This document shows, piece by piece, positions 52,695 to 60,096 of a DNA stretch of 64,000 bases (the stretch's first letter is position 1; the number at the start of each line of letters is the position of its first letter). The notes beneath the pieces were generated by a model that did not search any database, had not been told where the DNA came from, and was given only the letters and a program-made list of their open reading frames with translations. Source of the stretch: Actinomadura atramentaria DSM 43919 (GTDB taxonomy: Bacteria; Actinomycetota; Actinomycetes; Streptosporangiales; Streptosporangiaceae); NCBI RefSeq assembly GCF_000381885.1, contig NZ_KB907211.1, positions 62,001 to 126,000 of the forward strand, in the 5' to 3' direction. A program made the translations under genes and the position numbers.

Positions 52695-53536
52695 TGGACC
52701 ATCTCACGATCCTGTACCGCGGTCCGCTCGCGAGCTGCGACTACGACTGCCCGTACTGCCCGTTCGCCAAGCGCCGCGACACCACCGAGCAGTTGCGCGC
52801 CGACCGTGCCGCGCTGGAGCGCTTCACCGCGTGGGTCGCGGACTGCGGCCACCCGGTGTCGGTGCTGTTCACGCCGTGGGGCGAGGGGCTCGTCCGGTCC
52901 TGGTACCGGCGCGCGCTGACGGAGCTGAGCCATCTGCCGCACGTCGAGCGCGTCGCGATCCAGACGAACCTCAGCCACCGCGTGGACTGGACGGCCGACG
53001 CCGACCCGTCCCGCCTCGCGCTCTGGGCCACCTACCACCCGGGCCAGACGCCCTACGACCGCTTCCTGGGCAAATGCCGCGACCTCGCCGAACGCGGGGT
53101 GCGGTTCAGCGTCGGGATCGTCGGGCAGCCCGAGCACCTGGCCGCCGCGCGGCGGCTGCGCGCCGACCTGCCGGACGCGGTCTACCTGTGGGTCAACGCC
53201 GCCGAGGGCCGTACCTACACCGACGCCGAGGCCGCCGACTGGACGGCGCTGGACCCGCTGTTCCACCACAGCCGCCGCCCGCACCCGAGCCGGGGCCTGC
53301 CCTGCCGGACGGGCGACACGGTCGTCTCGGTGGACGGGGACGGGACGGTGCGCCGCTGCCACTTCGTCCCGGCCGTGCTCGGCAACCTCTACGACGGGTC
53401 GTTCCGGGCCGCGCTGCGCCCCCGGCCGTGCCCGCTGGAGGTCTGCGACTGCCATATCGGCTATGTCCACCTCGAACCGCTGGGCCTCTACGACGTGTTC
53501 GCCGGGGGAGTGCTGGAACGCATTCCGGTGCGCTGA
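52694..53536 (+). CDS. STM4011-family radical SAM protein
   Basis: This 280-residue radical SAM enzyme has an N-terminal CDYDCPYC motif at residues 15-22. Additional Cys residues are grouped at the C terminus (LPCRTGDTVVSVDGDGTVRRC, CPLEVCDCH), reminiscent of SPASM/Twitch auxiliary-cluster domains of peptide-modifying enzymes. It is the last gene of the set, starting 1 bp inside the STM4012-like stop. SPASM-type enzymes usually act on peptides or proteins, making an STM4015 protein or a small peptide a candidate substrate; this is inference. Confidence 0.85.
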   Translation: MDHLTILYRGPLASCDYDCPYCPFAKRRDTTEQLRADRAALERFTAWVADCGHPVSVLFTPWGEGLVRSWYRRALTELSHLPHVERVAIQTNLSHRVDWTADADPSRLALWATYHPGQTPYDRFLGKCRDLAERGVRFSVGIVGQPEHLAAARRLRADLPDAVYLWVNAAEGRTYTDAEAADWTALDPLFHHSRRPHPSRGLPCRTGDTVVSVDGDGTVRRCHFVPAVLGNLYDGSFRAALRPRPCPLEVCDCHIGYVHLEPLGLYDVFAGGVLERIPVR

Positions 53537-53857
53537 GCCGGGGCCGCGGAATCCGTGCCGGAAAGGGGCGCGGACTCCGCGGCTTCTCCGTCAGCCGTCC
53601 GGCGCTGCCGGACGTTTTTCCGGATCGGCGCGAAAAGAAGGTTCCCGCCGACCGGAGGTCGCTGTCCGGATCGCTGAAATTCTCAGCCAACCGGACAATC
53701 TTCCCAATTCTTCAATAGCGCGGGGTGTTGTATAGCGTCGAACTCTGCGGTGATTCCGCGAAGCGGTTCGCCGAGGGGAGGTTCCGTGGAATCCGACCGC
53801 GCCGCAAACGAGCGAGAAAGGGAAGCCGGAGCGGGACGGTGCCGCTCCGCCGCCGGA
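53537..53857. other. Gap after the STM4011-like gene
   Basis: This 321-bp gap holds two imperfect hairpins (GCCGCGGA/TCCGCGGC around 53546-53583 and GCCGGA-type pairing around 53602-53627 enclosing a TTTTT), which may terminate the cluster. A TTGTATAGC at about 53728 resembles a -10 element but no good gene follows it on that strand. No coding sequence is recognised. Confidence 0.45.
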
Positions 53858-54061
53858 TCAGGCCGAGCCGAGGCGCCCGTCCTTGATGTCGCAGACCAGC
53901 GTCCGCCACGGCAGGCTGCCGACCGCGAGCAGGCCGCCCTCGGGCCGCTTGCTGTCGCGGATCGCCACGCCCGCCGCGTCCCGGCCGACCTCCACGCATT
54001 CGGTGGTGCCGCTGTGGGAACTCGTCCGCCACTGGCGGTTCACGTGCTGAACGTCGTTCAT
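53858..54061 (-). CDS. DUF397 small regulatory protein
   Basis: This 67-residue DUF397 protein has WRTSSHSGTTECVEVG, VAIRDSKRPEGG and the Trp-ending core SLPWRTLVCDIKDG. Its start overlaps the stop of the XRE-DUF5753 regulator gene (ATGA). In streptomycetes DUF397 proteins pair with WhiJ-like regulators in developmental control modules (the abaA/whiJ type). It probably modulates the adjacent regulator. Confidence 0.92.
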   Translation of the reverse strand: MNDVQHVNRQWRTSSHSGTTECVEVGRDAAGVAIRDSKRPEGGLLAVGSLPWRTLVCDIKDGRLGSA

Positions 54062-54924
54062 TGTGCTCCTCTTTCCGGAGTGTGCCGGTGCGTCGCCGCG
54101 ATGCTCGCCGCAGGGCTCAGCGCCACGGCCCGCAAATGTTCGAAGACAACTCTATACCTGGCGATGTCCTCTTCCTCTTCGAGGAACACGTCGCCGGCCT
54201 GGCTTTCGATGTAGACCGCCTCCGGGCCGACGTGTTCAGGAAAGCGCATCAATGTGAAAGAACCGACAAGTCCCGGATGGGCGCCCGCGTCGAACGGAAT
54301 GACCTGGAGGGTGATGGACGGCGATTCGGCCGTCGTGCGGAGATGGTCGAGCTGCGTCCGCATCACGTCCGGCCCGCCGACCGGGCGGCGCAGCGCCGCC
54401 TCGTCGATGATCGCCCAGAGCCGCAGCGGGCGGTCCCCGGCGAGGACGGCCTGGCGCTTGATCCGCGCCTCGATCCGCCGCTCGATGTCGTCGTCGGCGA
54501 CCTCCGGCAGCGACCCGCGGGTGACCGCGCGGGCATAGTCCGGTGTCTGCAGGAGCCCCGGAATGTGGAGGCTCTGGTAGGTGAACAGTTCCGTGGCCTC
54601 GCTCTCGAACTCGATGTAGGAGGCGTAACGTTCGGGCAGTTCGGAGGCCAGCGTGTGCAGCCAGCTCCGCTGCCGGGCCGCCTTGAGCAGCGCCGTCAGC
54701 CCGTTCCGTTCCGGTTCGTCCACCTCGTAGGCGGCCAGCAGGCTCGCCAGGGTGCGCGGCTGCGGGCGGACGCGGGCCGTCTCGATCCGGTACAGGGTCG
54801 CGGCGTTGATCCCGGTGCGCTCGGCGACCTCGTCGCGGGTGAGGCCCGCCTCGCGGCGCAGTCGCCGGAGCTCGGCGGCCAAACGCCGCAAACGGGCGGT
54901 AGGAGCGGGTTTGCGGGCGGTCAT
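54058..54924 (-). CDS. XRE-family regulator with DUF5753 domain (WhiJ-like)
   Basis: This 288-residue protein has an N-terminal helix-turn-helix at about 15-70 (LRRLRREAGLTRDEVAERTGINAATLYRIE) and a DUF5753 effector domain (YIEFESEATELFTYQSLHIPGLLQT, about 105-125; IDEAALRRPVGGPDVMRTQL; LQVIPFDAGAHPGLVGSFTLM). The ATG at 54924 follows GAGGAGGG. It overlaps DUF397 and is divergent from an anti-sigma-like ATPase, the usual three-gene WhiJ/AbaA module. It probably represses developmental or secondary-metabolic genes until its DUF397 partner releases it. Confidence 0.92.
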   Translation of the reverse strand: MTARKPAPTARLRRLAAELRRLRREAGLTRDEVAERTGINAATLYRIETARVRPQPRTLASLLAAYEVDEPERNGLTALLKAARQRSWLHTLASELPERYASYIEFESEATELFTYQSLHIPGLLQTPDYARAVTRGSLPEVADDDIERRIEARIKRQAVLAGDRPLRLWAIIDEAALRRPVGGPDVMRTQLDHLRTTAESPSITLQVIPFDAGAHPGLVGSFTLMRFPEHVGPEAVYIESQAGDVFLEEEEDIARYRVVFEHLRAVALSPAASIAATHRHTPERGAQ

Positions 54925-55167
54925 GGCCGACCCTCCTCGGGGGAGATGCAATGAATGTTTCTGCATACCTTGCATTTTTGGCTGGGCGGGGGCACGCTTG
55001 GCTCAGCTTGGCACGGTCACGGAGAGAGATCACATGAACGCGCAAGGTTCCTCCGGCCGCCGTGGCCGGAGAACGGGGGGAACGTGGATGTGCGCACAGC
55101 GCTCCGTCAGGGGGCGGCGGGCGGGCCGGCCGGCCGGGGGGGACGGCCGGCCCGGGGCGGGACCGCG

Positions 55168-55584
55168 ATGATCGGGACACCGCCCGCGGGCCACGCGGCC
55201 CGCACCGCCGCCGGACGGTTCACGCTGACCTTCACACCCGCGGCCCCGGCGATCCGCGTCGCCCGCGAGACCGTCGGCTCCGCGCTGCGCGCGTGGGGGC
55301 TGGACGGGCTCGCGGGCGACGCGGAACTGGTCGCGTCCGAGCTGGTCACCAACGCGCTGCGGCACGCCCGGTCGGCGACCGTCGTGCTCACGCGCGGGGT
55401 CGGGACGGTCACCCTGGAGGTGATCGACGACGACCCGCACCCGCCGCGCGAGGCGCCGCCCGATCCGTGCGCGACGCACGGGCGCGGGCTGATCATCGTC
55501 GGCGCCCTCACGGCGGGCTGGGGCTGGCGGCCCACCGACGACGGCGGCAAGTGCGTCTGGGCGACCTTCGCCCCCGCCGCCTGA
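55168..55584 (+). CDS. RsbW-like anti-sigma ATPase/kinase
   Basis: This 138-residue single-domain GHKL protein has N-box ELVASELVTNALRHARS, DDDPHPP and the G-box GRGLIIVGALTAGWGWRPTDDGG. Such small HATPase proteins bind sigma factors or their antagonists. It forms the third member of the WhiJ/AbaA-like module with the divergent genes at 53858-54924. The ATG at 55168 is used; a GTG at 55086 is possible but adds Gly/Arg-rich sequence. Confidence 0.85.
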   Translation: MIGTPPAGHAARTAAGRFTLTFTPAAPAIRVARETVGSALRAWGLDGLAGDAELVASELVTNALRHARSATVVLTRGVGTVTLEVIDDDPHPPREAPPDPCATHGRGLIIVGALTAGWGWRPTDDGGKCVWATFAPAA

Positions 55585-55601
55585 CCGCCCCGCCGGGCGG
55601 A

Positions 55602-55705
55602 CTGCCGGGCGAGGCTGCCGATCGAGCCTGCCGGGCGAGGCTGCGGGTCGGGCCTGCCGGGCAAGGCTGCGGTTCGGGCCTGCCGGTCGGGGCTGTTGGC
55701 CGGGC
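55602..55705. repeat. 26-bp tandem repeat array
   Basis: Four imperfect 26-bp units (CTGCCGGGCGAGGCTGCGGG-like) run head to tail from 55602 to 55705, followed by further degraded GCCGGTCGG units to about 55800. They occupy most of the 301-bp gap between the anti-sigma gene and the convergent transporter gene. The period is not a multiple of three and no gene is seen. This is probably slippage-generated. Confidence 0.6.
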
Positions 55706-55885
55706 CTGCCGGTCGGGCCGCCGGTCGGCCTGCCGACCGGGCGTGCTGGTCGGACGCGGTGGTCCGGTGACGGGGGTCGGTCCCCGGACCTGCAGGTCGG
55801 GCGACCGACCCGCCGGTCCGGTCCGGCGGCCGACCCGCTGACCGCGCGGCGCGTCCAGGGAGGGGGGCGCGCCGCGCTCGCGTGT

Positions 55886-56998
55886 TCAGACGACCTCGGT
55901 CGCGCCGGGCGGCTGCGGAGGCGGCTCGCCCTCCTCCGCCAGGACCGGCGCGGCGACGCGCAGCGTGAGGTAGATCCGGTAGACGACCGCCGTCAGCGGC
56001 ACGGCGACGACCGCGCCCGCGATCCCCGCGAGCAGCGTGCCCGCCGTGACGGCGACGAGGATCACCGCCGGGTGCAGCCGCAGCGCGCGGCCCATGATCA
56101 GCGGCTGCAGCAGGTTGCCCTCGGCCTGCTGCACGCCGATGACGACCGCGATGACCAGCAGCGCGTCGGTGATCCCGTTGCTGACGAACGCGATGATCAC
56201 CGCCGCCGCGCCCGCGACCGCCGCGCCGACGATCGGCACGAACGCCGCGATGAACGTCAGCAGCGCCAGCGGCGCGGCCAGCGGCACCCCGATGATCACC
56301 AGGCCGATGCCGATCCCGGTCGCGTCCACCGCCGCGATGACGACGGTCCCGCGCACGTAGGCGACGAGCGAGTCCCAGCCCGCGCGGGCGGCCAGGTCGG
56401 CGCGCGGCCGGACGTGCTCGGGCGTCATCCGCAGCGCCCACTCCCACATCGTGCGGCCGTCCTTCAGCACGAAGAACACGAGCACGAGCGCGAGCGCGGC
56501 GGCGGCCAAGCCCTGCGCGGCGGCGGTCGCGCTGGCCGCCGGGTCGGGCGCGGACGCCGTCAGCCGGCGCCGGATCTCGTCCCCGATGACGTCGATGCGG
56601 TGCGCGTCGACCGGCACCGGGCCCTTGATCAGGAACTCGCGGATCTTGTCGAGGCCCTGCCCGAGGCCGCGCTGCAGCGCGGGCCACTGCTGGAACGTCT
56701 CGTTCCCGATCAGCGCGAGCGGCCCGGTGACGAGCACGACGATCGCGACCACGCCGCCGAGCGCCGCCAGCCACGCCGGGGCCCGCAGCCGCCGCAGCCC
56801 CCGCGAGACCGGCATGATCAGCGCCGCCAGCAGCAGCGTCGCGACCAGCGACAGCGTGAGGGACGCCAGCCGGGTCAGCAGCAGCACCACCAGCCACGCC
56901 GCGACGGCGAGCACGAGCAGGCACGCGACGGTCAGCGCGGCCGACCGCAGCCCGCGCGGCACGTCACCGCGCGCGTCTTCATGATCACCGCCCGTCAC
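55886..56998 (-). CDS. AI-2E family transporter-like membrane protein
   Basis: This 370-residue protein has about eight membrane helices and the AI-2E/PerM landmarks: two N-terminal helices, the central soluble stretch QQWPALQRGLGQGLDKIREFL, VFFVLKDGRTMWEWALRM, GVPLAAPLALLTFIAAFVPIVGA and the C-terminal VQQAEGNLLQPLIMGRALRL HPAVIL. The GTG at 56998 is the only reasonable start but lacks a clear ribosome-binding site. Family members are permeases or efflux proteins of uncertain substrate. Confidence 0.85.
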   Translation of the reverse strand: MTGGDHEDARGDVPRGLRSAALTVACLLVLAVAAWLVVLLLTRLASLTLSLVATLLLAALIMPVSRGLRRLRAPAWLAALGGVVAIVVLVTGPLALIGNETFQQWPALQRGLGQGLDKIREFLIKGPVPVDAHRIDVIGDEIRRRLTASAPDPAASATAAAQGLAAAALALVLVFFVLKDGRTMWEWALRMTPEHVRPRADLAARAGWDSLVAYVRGTVVIAAVDATGIGIGLVIIGVPLAAPLALLTFIAAFVPIVGAAVAGAAAVIIAFVSNGITDALLVIAVVIGVQQAEGNLLQPLIMGRALRLHPAVILVAVTAGTLLAGIAGAVVAVPLTAVVYRIYLTLRVAAPVLAEEGEPPPQPPGATEVV

Positions 56999-57072
56999 AT
57001 CGACGGACTACCCGCCCCGCCTCCTCCCGTAACCGCGCCCGCCCCCGCCGCACCGGTAGGCCGGGGGGCCGG

Positions 57073-58164
57073 TCAGGTCTCGACCTTCGGGCGGTACTCG
57101 TCGGCGGTCAGGCCGAACGTCCACGCGACGCCCTCGCGGGCGGTGCGGGTCGAGGGCGGGACGCGCAGGTAGTACGTGCGGTACGTGCCGTCCGGTTCGG
57201 GGGTGGAGTTCACGACCTCGACCATGACGACCGGCTCGTCGCCGTTCATCTCGATCCGCCAGAGCACGCCGGTCTCGTCGCGGTGCTTCGGCTCCGCGCC
57301 GACCTCGGCGAGGAAGCGGTCGTAGCCGTAGATCTCCAGCATGACGCGGCGCAGCTCGGCGTTCTGCTCGGCGCCGATCCGCTCCGCCGTGAGGTCGTGC
57401 AGCGAGGCGACGAAGTCGGGCGGGATCGGCATGCCGCGCCAGGCGTGCAGCGCGAACCCGTCCGGCCAGGCCAGCGCGGGCCCGTCGCCCCGGTGCAGGC
57501 GGCCGTTCTCGTCGCGGTGCAGGTCGACGGGCCGCTCCGACATGATCACGAGTTTCTCGTACGGCCACCACCAGCCCGCCGACCGCGCCGCCTCCGCGAC
57601 GCCGCGCAGCCGCTCCAACCGTCCGACCAGGTCGAACATGATGAGCCAGCCCGCGTCGCACTGCCCGAACACCGCGTCCAGCGTGACGGCCCGCAGCGTG
57701 CGCTCCAGGCCCGGCGCGCGTTCGCCGATCGCGTCGCGGACGCGGGAGACGATGTCCTGCGCGGGCCCGAACAGCAGCCGCGCGGACAGCGACCACGCCT
57801 GCGCCCAGCGGTCGACGCCCAACTCGGCGTAGGCGTCCGCGCGGGCCTTCTCCCACGGGGCCGTCCGCACGGCGTCGCGGACGGACGCGCCCGCCGCGGG
57901 CAGCTCGGGGACGGTGAGCCCGGCGGCGGCCAGCTCGTCGCCGTGCCCGGCGAGCGCGGCGGCGGCGACCGCCCCGGCCAGCGGCGAGCCCACCCAGACG
58001 AACGCCTCGGGCGCGGGCAGCCCGGCGGCCGCGTACGCGGCGGCGACGCCCGCCTCGGCGCGCGCCCGGTCGGCGGGCCCGGTCGCGAACGCGGTGGACT
58101 CCCACTCCAGCAGCAGCGCGGCCCGGTCGAGCCCGGCCGGGGGAACGTACTCGGGAACGGCCAT
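57073..58164 (-). CDS. DUF6745 domain protein
   Basis: This 363-residue protein has the DUF6745-like block ARSAGWWWPYEKLVIMSERP, HRDENGRLHRGDGPALAWPDG, ALHAWRGMPIPPDFV and NAELRRVMLEIYGYDRFL. The N-terminal half is rich in Ala/Glu helices. The ATG at 58164 overlaps the stop of the upstream gene (ATGA). No enzyme motif is evident. The pairing with a short companion protein suggests that the two act together. Confidence 0.8.
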   Translation of the reverse strand: MAVPEYVPPAGLDRAALLLEWESTAFATGPADRARAEAGVAAAYAAAGLPAPEAFVWVGSPLAGAVAAAALAGHGDELAAAGLTVPELPAAGASVRDAVRTAPWEKARADAYAELGVDRWAQAWSLSARLLFGPAQDIVSRVRDAIGERAPGLERTLRAVTLDAVFGQCDAGWLIMFDLVGRLERLRGVAEAARSAGWWWPYEKLVIMSERPVDLHRDENGRLHRGDGPALAWPDGFALHAWRGMPIPPDFVASLHDLTAERIGAEQNAELRRVMLEIYGYDRFLAEVGAEPKHRDETGVLWRIEMNGDEPVVMVEVVNSTPEPDGTYRTYYLRVPPSTRTAREGVAWTFGLTADEYRPKVET

Positions 58165-58490
58165 CAGTCCGCCACCACCCGCACCGCGCCGGGCACGTAC
58201 TCGCGCTGCCGCACGACCCGGTACCAGCCCTTGGGCAGCGAGATCGCGGCGTGCTCCTCGTGCGCGAGCCGCCCGCCGGACGGCAGCCACAGGTGGTCGG
58301 CGGTGAGCGGGTCGGGGTCGCACCGCAGCTCGCCGGGGGCGGTGAGCGCGTGCGCGTGCCCGGTGGCCTCGCCGAGCGCCAGGACCATCCGGCCCCGGCC
58401 GTCGCGCGGCGTGGGGGGCAGGGCGCGGACGGAGGCGGGCACCGCGTCCTCCGCGACGGGAACGATGAGGATGTCTCCCTGTCGGTACAT
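58164..58490 (-). CDS. Small companion protein of DUF6745
   Basis: This 108-residue protein begins MYRQGDILIVPV and holds a His cluster (EATGHAHAL, LTADHLWL, AHEEHAAISLPKGWYRVVRQREY). It has the look of a small beta-barrel often annotated as a phage-like or hypothetical protein. It immediately precedes the DUF6745 gene with a 1-bp overlap, so both are co-translated. The function is unknown; metal binding by the His residues is possible. Confidence 0.75.
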   Translation of the reverse strand: MYRQGDILIVPVAEDAVPASVRALPPTPRDGRGRMVLALGEATGHAHALTAPGELRCDPDPLTADHLWLPSGGRLAHEEHAAISLPKGWYRVVRQREYVPGAVRVVAD

Positions 58491-58548
58491 GCGGCGAACG
58501 TAACCGCCGCCACCGACAGAACCGCCCCGCGCCGGGAACGCCCAGGTC

Positions 58549-58590
58549 AGAAGCCCCGTGCTTAGAAACCCCGTGCTTAGAAACCCCGCG
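58549..58590. repeat. 15-bp tandem repeat across the ThrE stop codon
   Basis: About 2.7 units of AGAAACCCCGTGCTT lie at 58549-58590 (first unit with one mismatch). The stop codon of the ThrE-like gene (58577-58579) is inside the array, so loss or gain of a unit would move the stop without changing the protein much. This is probably replication slippage. Confidence 0.6.
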
Positions 58591-59950
58591 TCCGGCGGGC
58601 GGCGGGGCGCGCGCCCCGCCCGGACACGCCCATCCCGACCCGCTGGAACGCCCGGACCAGCTCCCCGCCGAGGTTGACGCCCGCCGCCAGCGCGAGCGCC
58701 ACCGACAGCGCCCCGACCAGGCTCAGCGCCCCGCCCGCCGCGTCACCGGTGTTCAGCTCGACCATGCCCTTGTAGAGCAGCGTGCCCGGGAGCAGCGGCG
58801 AGATCGCCGGGACGACGTACGGCAGCGACGGCGCCTGCCTTCGCCGCGCGTACAAGCTCCCCGCGAGACCGATGACGACGGCCGAAACGCCAGCCGCGAG
58901 TACCGGTGCGAGATCGAGATGCAAGAGGGACACGTAGATCATCCAGATCAGCGCGCCCCCGACCGCCGCCGGGGCGAGCACCGCACGCGGCACCGCCAGC
59001 GTGATCGCGAACGTGATGGCGACCCCGGCCGCCGCGACTACCCGTACCGGTTCCAGCAGCGCGGGGGAGGACGGCAGATCCCCCAACTCGACCTGCACCC
59101 CCGCGTACACCGCGAGGTACACCACCGCCCCGAGCCCCGCCACGATCGCCGTGATGATGAAGAAGACTTCCAGCAGCCGCGCCCCGGCGCTGACGAGGTC
59201 ACCGGTGATCCCGTCCTGGATGCTCGCCACGAGCGGACGTCCGGGCAGCAGCGCCAGAATCGCACCGGTGACGATCGTGGAAGCGCGCCCCGGACTCCCC
59301 AGCGCGACGACGATCACCGCCGCCGAGGCGCCGATCCCCGCGGCGACCGCGAGCTGGAAGAACTCCGCGATACCGCGCCGGGCCAGCGCGGCGGCGGTCC
59401 GGTCGCCGAGGACCGTCGCGACGAACGCGGTCACCGCGACGATCGGCCCGCCGCCGCCCAGCACGCCCGCCGACGCGGCGATGAGCCCGAGCCCGACGAC
59501 CAGCAGCCACGGCGGGTAGGGCGCGCGGCCCCGCTTGATCGCCGCGATCTCCGCGTGCGCGCCGTCCAGGTCCAGCATCCCGATCGACGCCTGCTGGACG
59601 AGGTCGTGGAGCCGGGTGAGCCGCCAGTACGCCGGGGTGCGGCGGCGGATGGCGCGCGATCCGGTGACCGGGTGCGCGCCGCCGCCGGGGTGCGCGGAGA
59701 CCAGCAGGCTCGTGAACGTGACCTGCACTTCGCAGCGCGGGATCTCGTAGGCGACGGCGAGGCTCAGCATGGCCTCGTTGACGCGCTCGGTGGACTCGCC
59801 GGACGCCAGCAGCAGTTCGCCGACGCGCAGGACGAGGTCGATGGCGCGGGGATCGACGGCGTCGCCGGGTTCGTCCTCGGGGACCTCGGGCGGTGCCGCG
59901 TCCATCAGTGCCCGCCAGCCGCGCAGCAAGCGCTCGGTCCCGCGCCCCAT
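58577..59950 (-). CDS. Threonine/serine exporter family protein (ThrE-like)
   Basis: This 457-residue protein has an N-terminal soluble domain (about 35-160: DLVLRVGELLLASGESTERVNEAML, CEVQVTFTSLLVS). It is followed by ten or so membrane helices in two related blocks, the usual fused ThrE plus ThrE_2 architecture. The motif LLPGRPLVASIQDGITGDLVSAGARLLE marks the first membrane domain and SPLLPGTLLYKGMVELNTGD the second. It probably exports threonine, serine or small peptides. It is monocistronic and divergent from the RecQ gene. Confidence 0.88.
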   Translation of the reverse strand: MGRGTERLLRGWRALMDAAPPEVPEDEPGDAVDPRAIDLVLRVGELLLASGESTERVNEAMLSLAVAYEIPRCEVQVTFTSLLVSAHPGGGAHPVTGSRAIRRRTPAYWRLTRLHDLVQQASIGMLDLDGAHAEIAAIKRGRAPYPPWLLVVGLGLIAASAGVLGGGGPIVAVTAFVATVLGDRTAAALARRGIAEFFQLAVAAGIGASAAVIVVALGSPGRASTIVTGAILALLPGRPLVASIQDGITGDLVSAGARLLEVFFIITAIVAGLGAVVYLAVYAGVQVELGDLPSSPALLEPVRVVAAAGVAITFAITLAVPRAVLAPAAVGGALIWMIYVSLLHLDLAPVLAAGVSAVVIGLAGSLYARRRQAPSLPYVVPAISPLLPGTLLYKGMVELNTGDAAGGALSLVGALSVALALAAGVNLGGELVRAFQRVGMGVSGRGARPAARRTRGF

Positions 59951-60096
59951 TCCCGACGTGTCCTCCGATCCCGGTATGCCGATCTTGAACGCAGGCTACC
60001 CGCCGTGTCCGGTCGCTACCCCGGACGGCCCTCCGGGTTTTCCACAGGCCCGGCGTCCGGGTGCGGAGCGTCGGCGGGGGCTGGTAGCAAGGACGG

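Noticed and set aside
53750..54214. 154-residue plus-strand frame over the DUF397 gene
   Set aside because: It is antisense to two well-supported genes (DUF397 and XRE-DUF5753) and has no domain signal.
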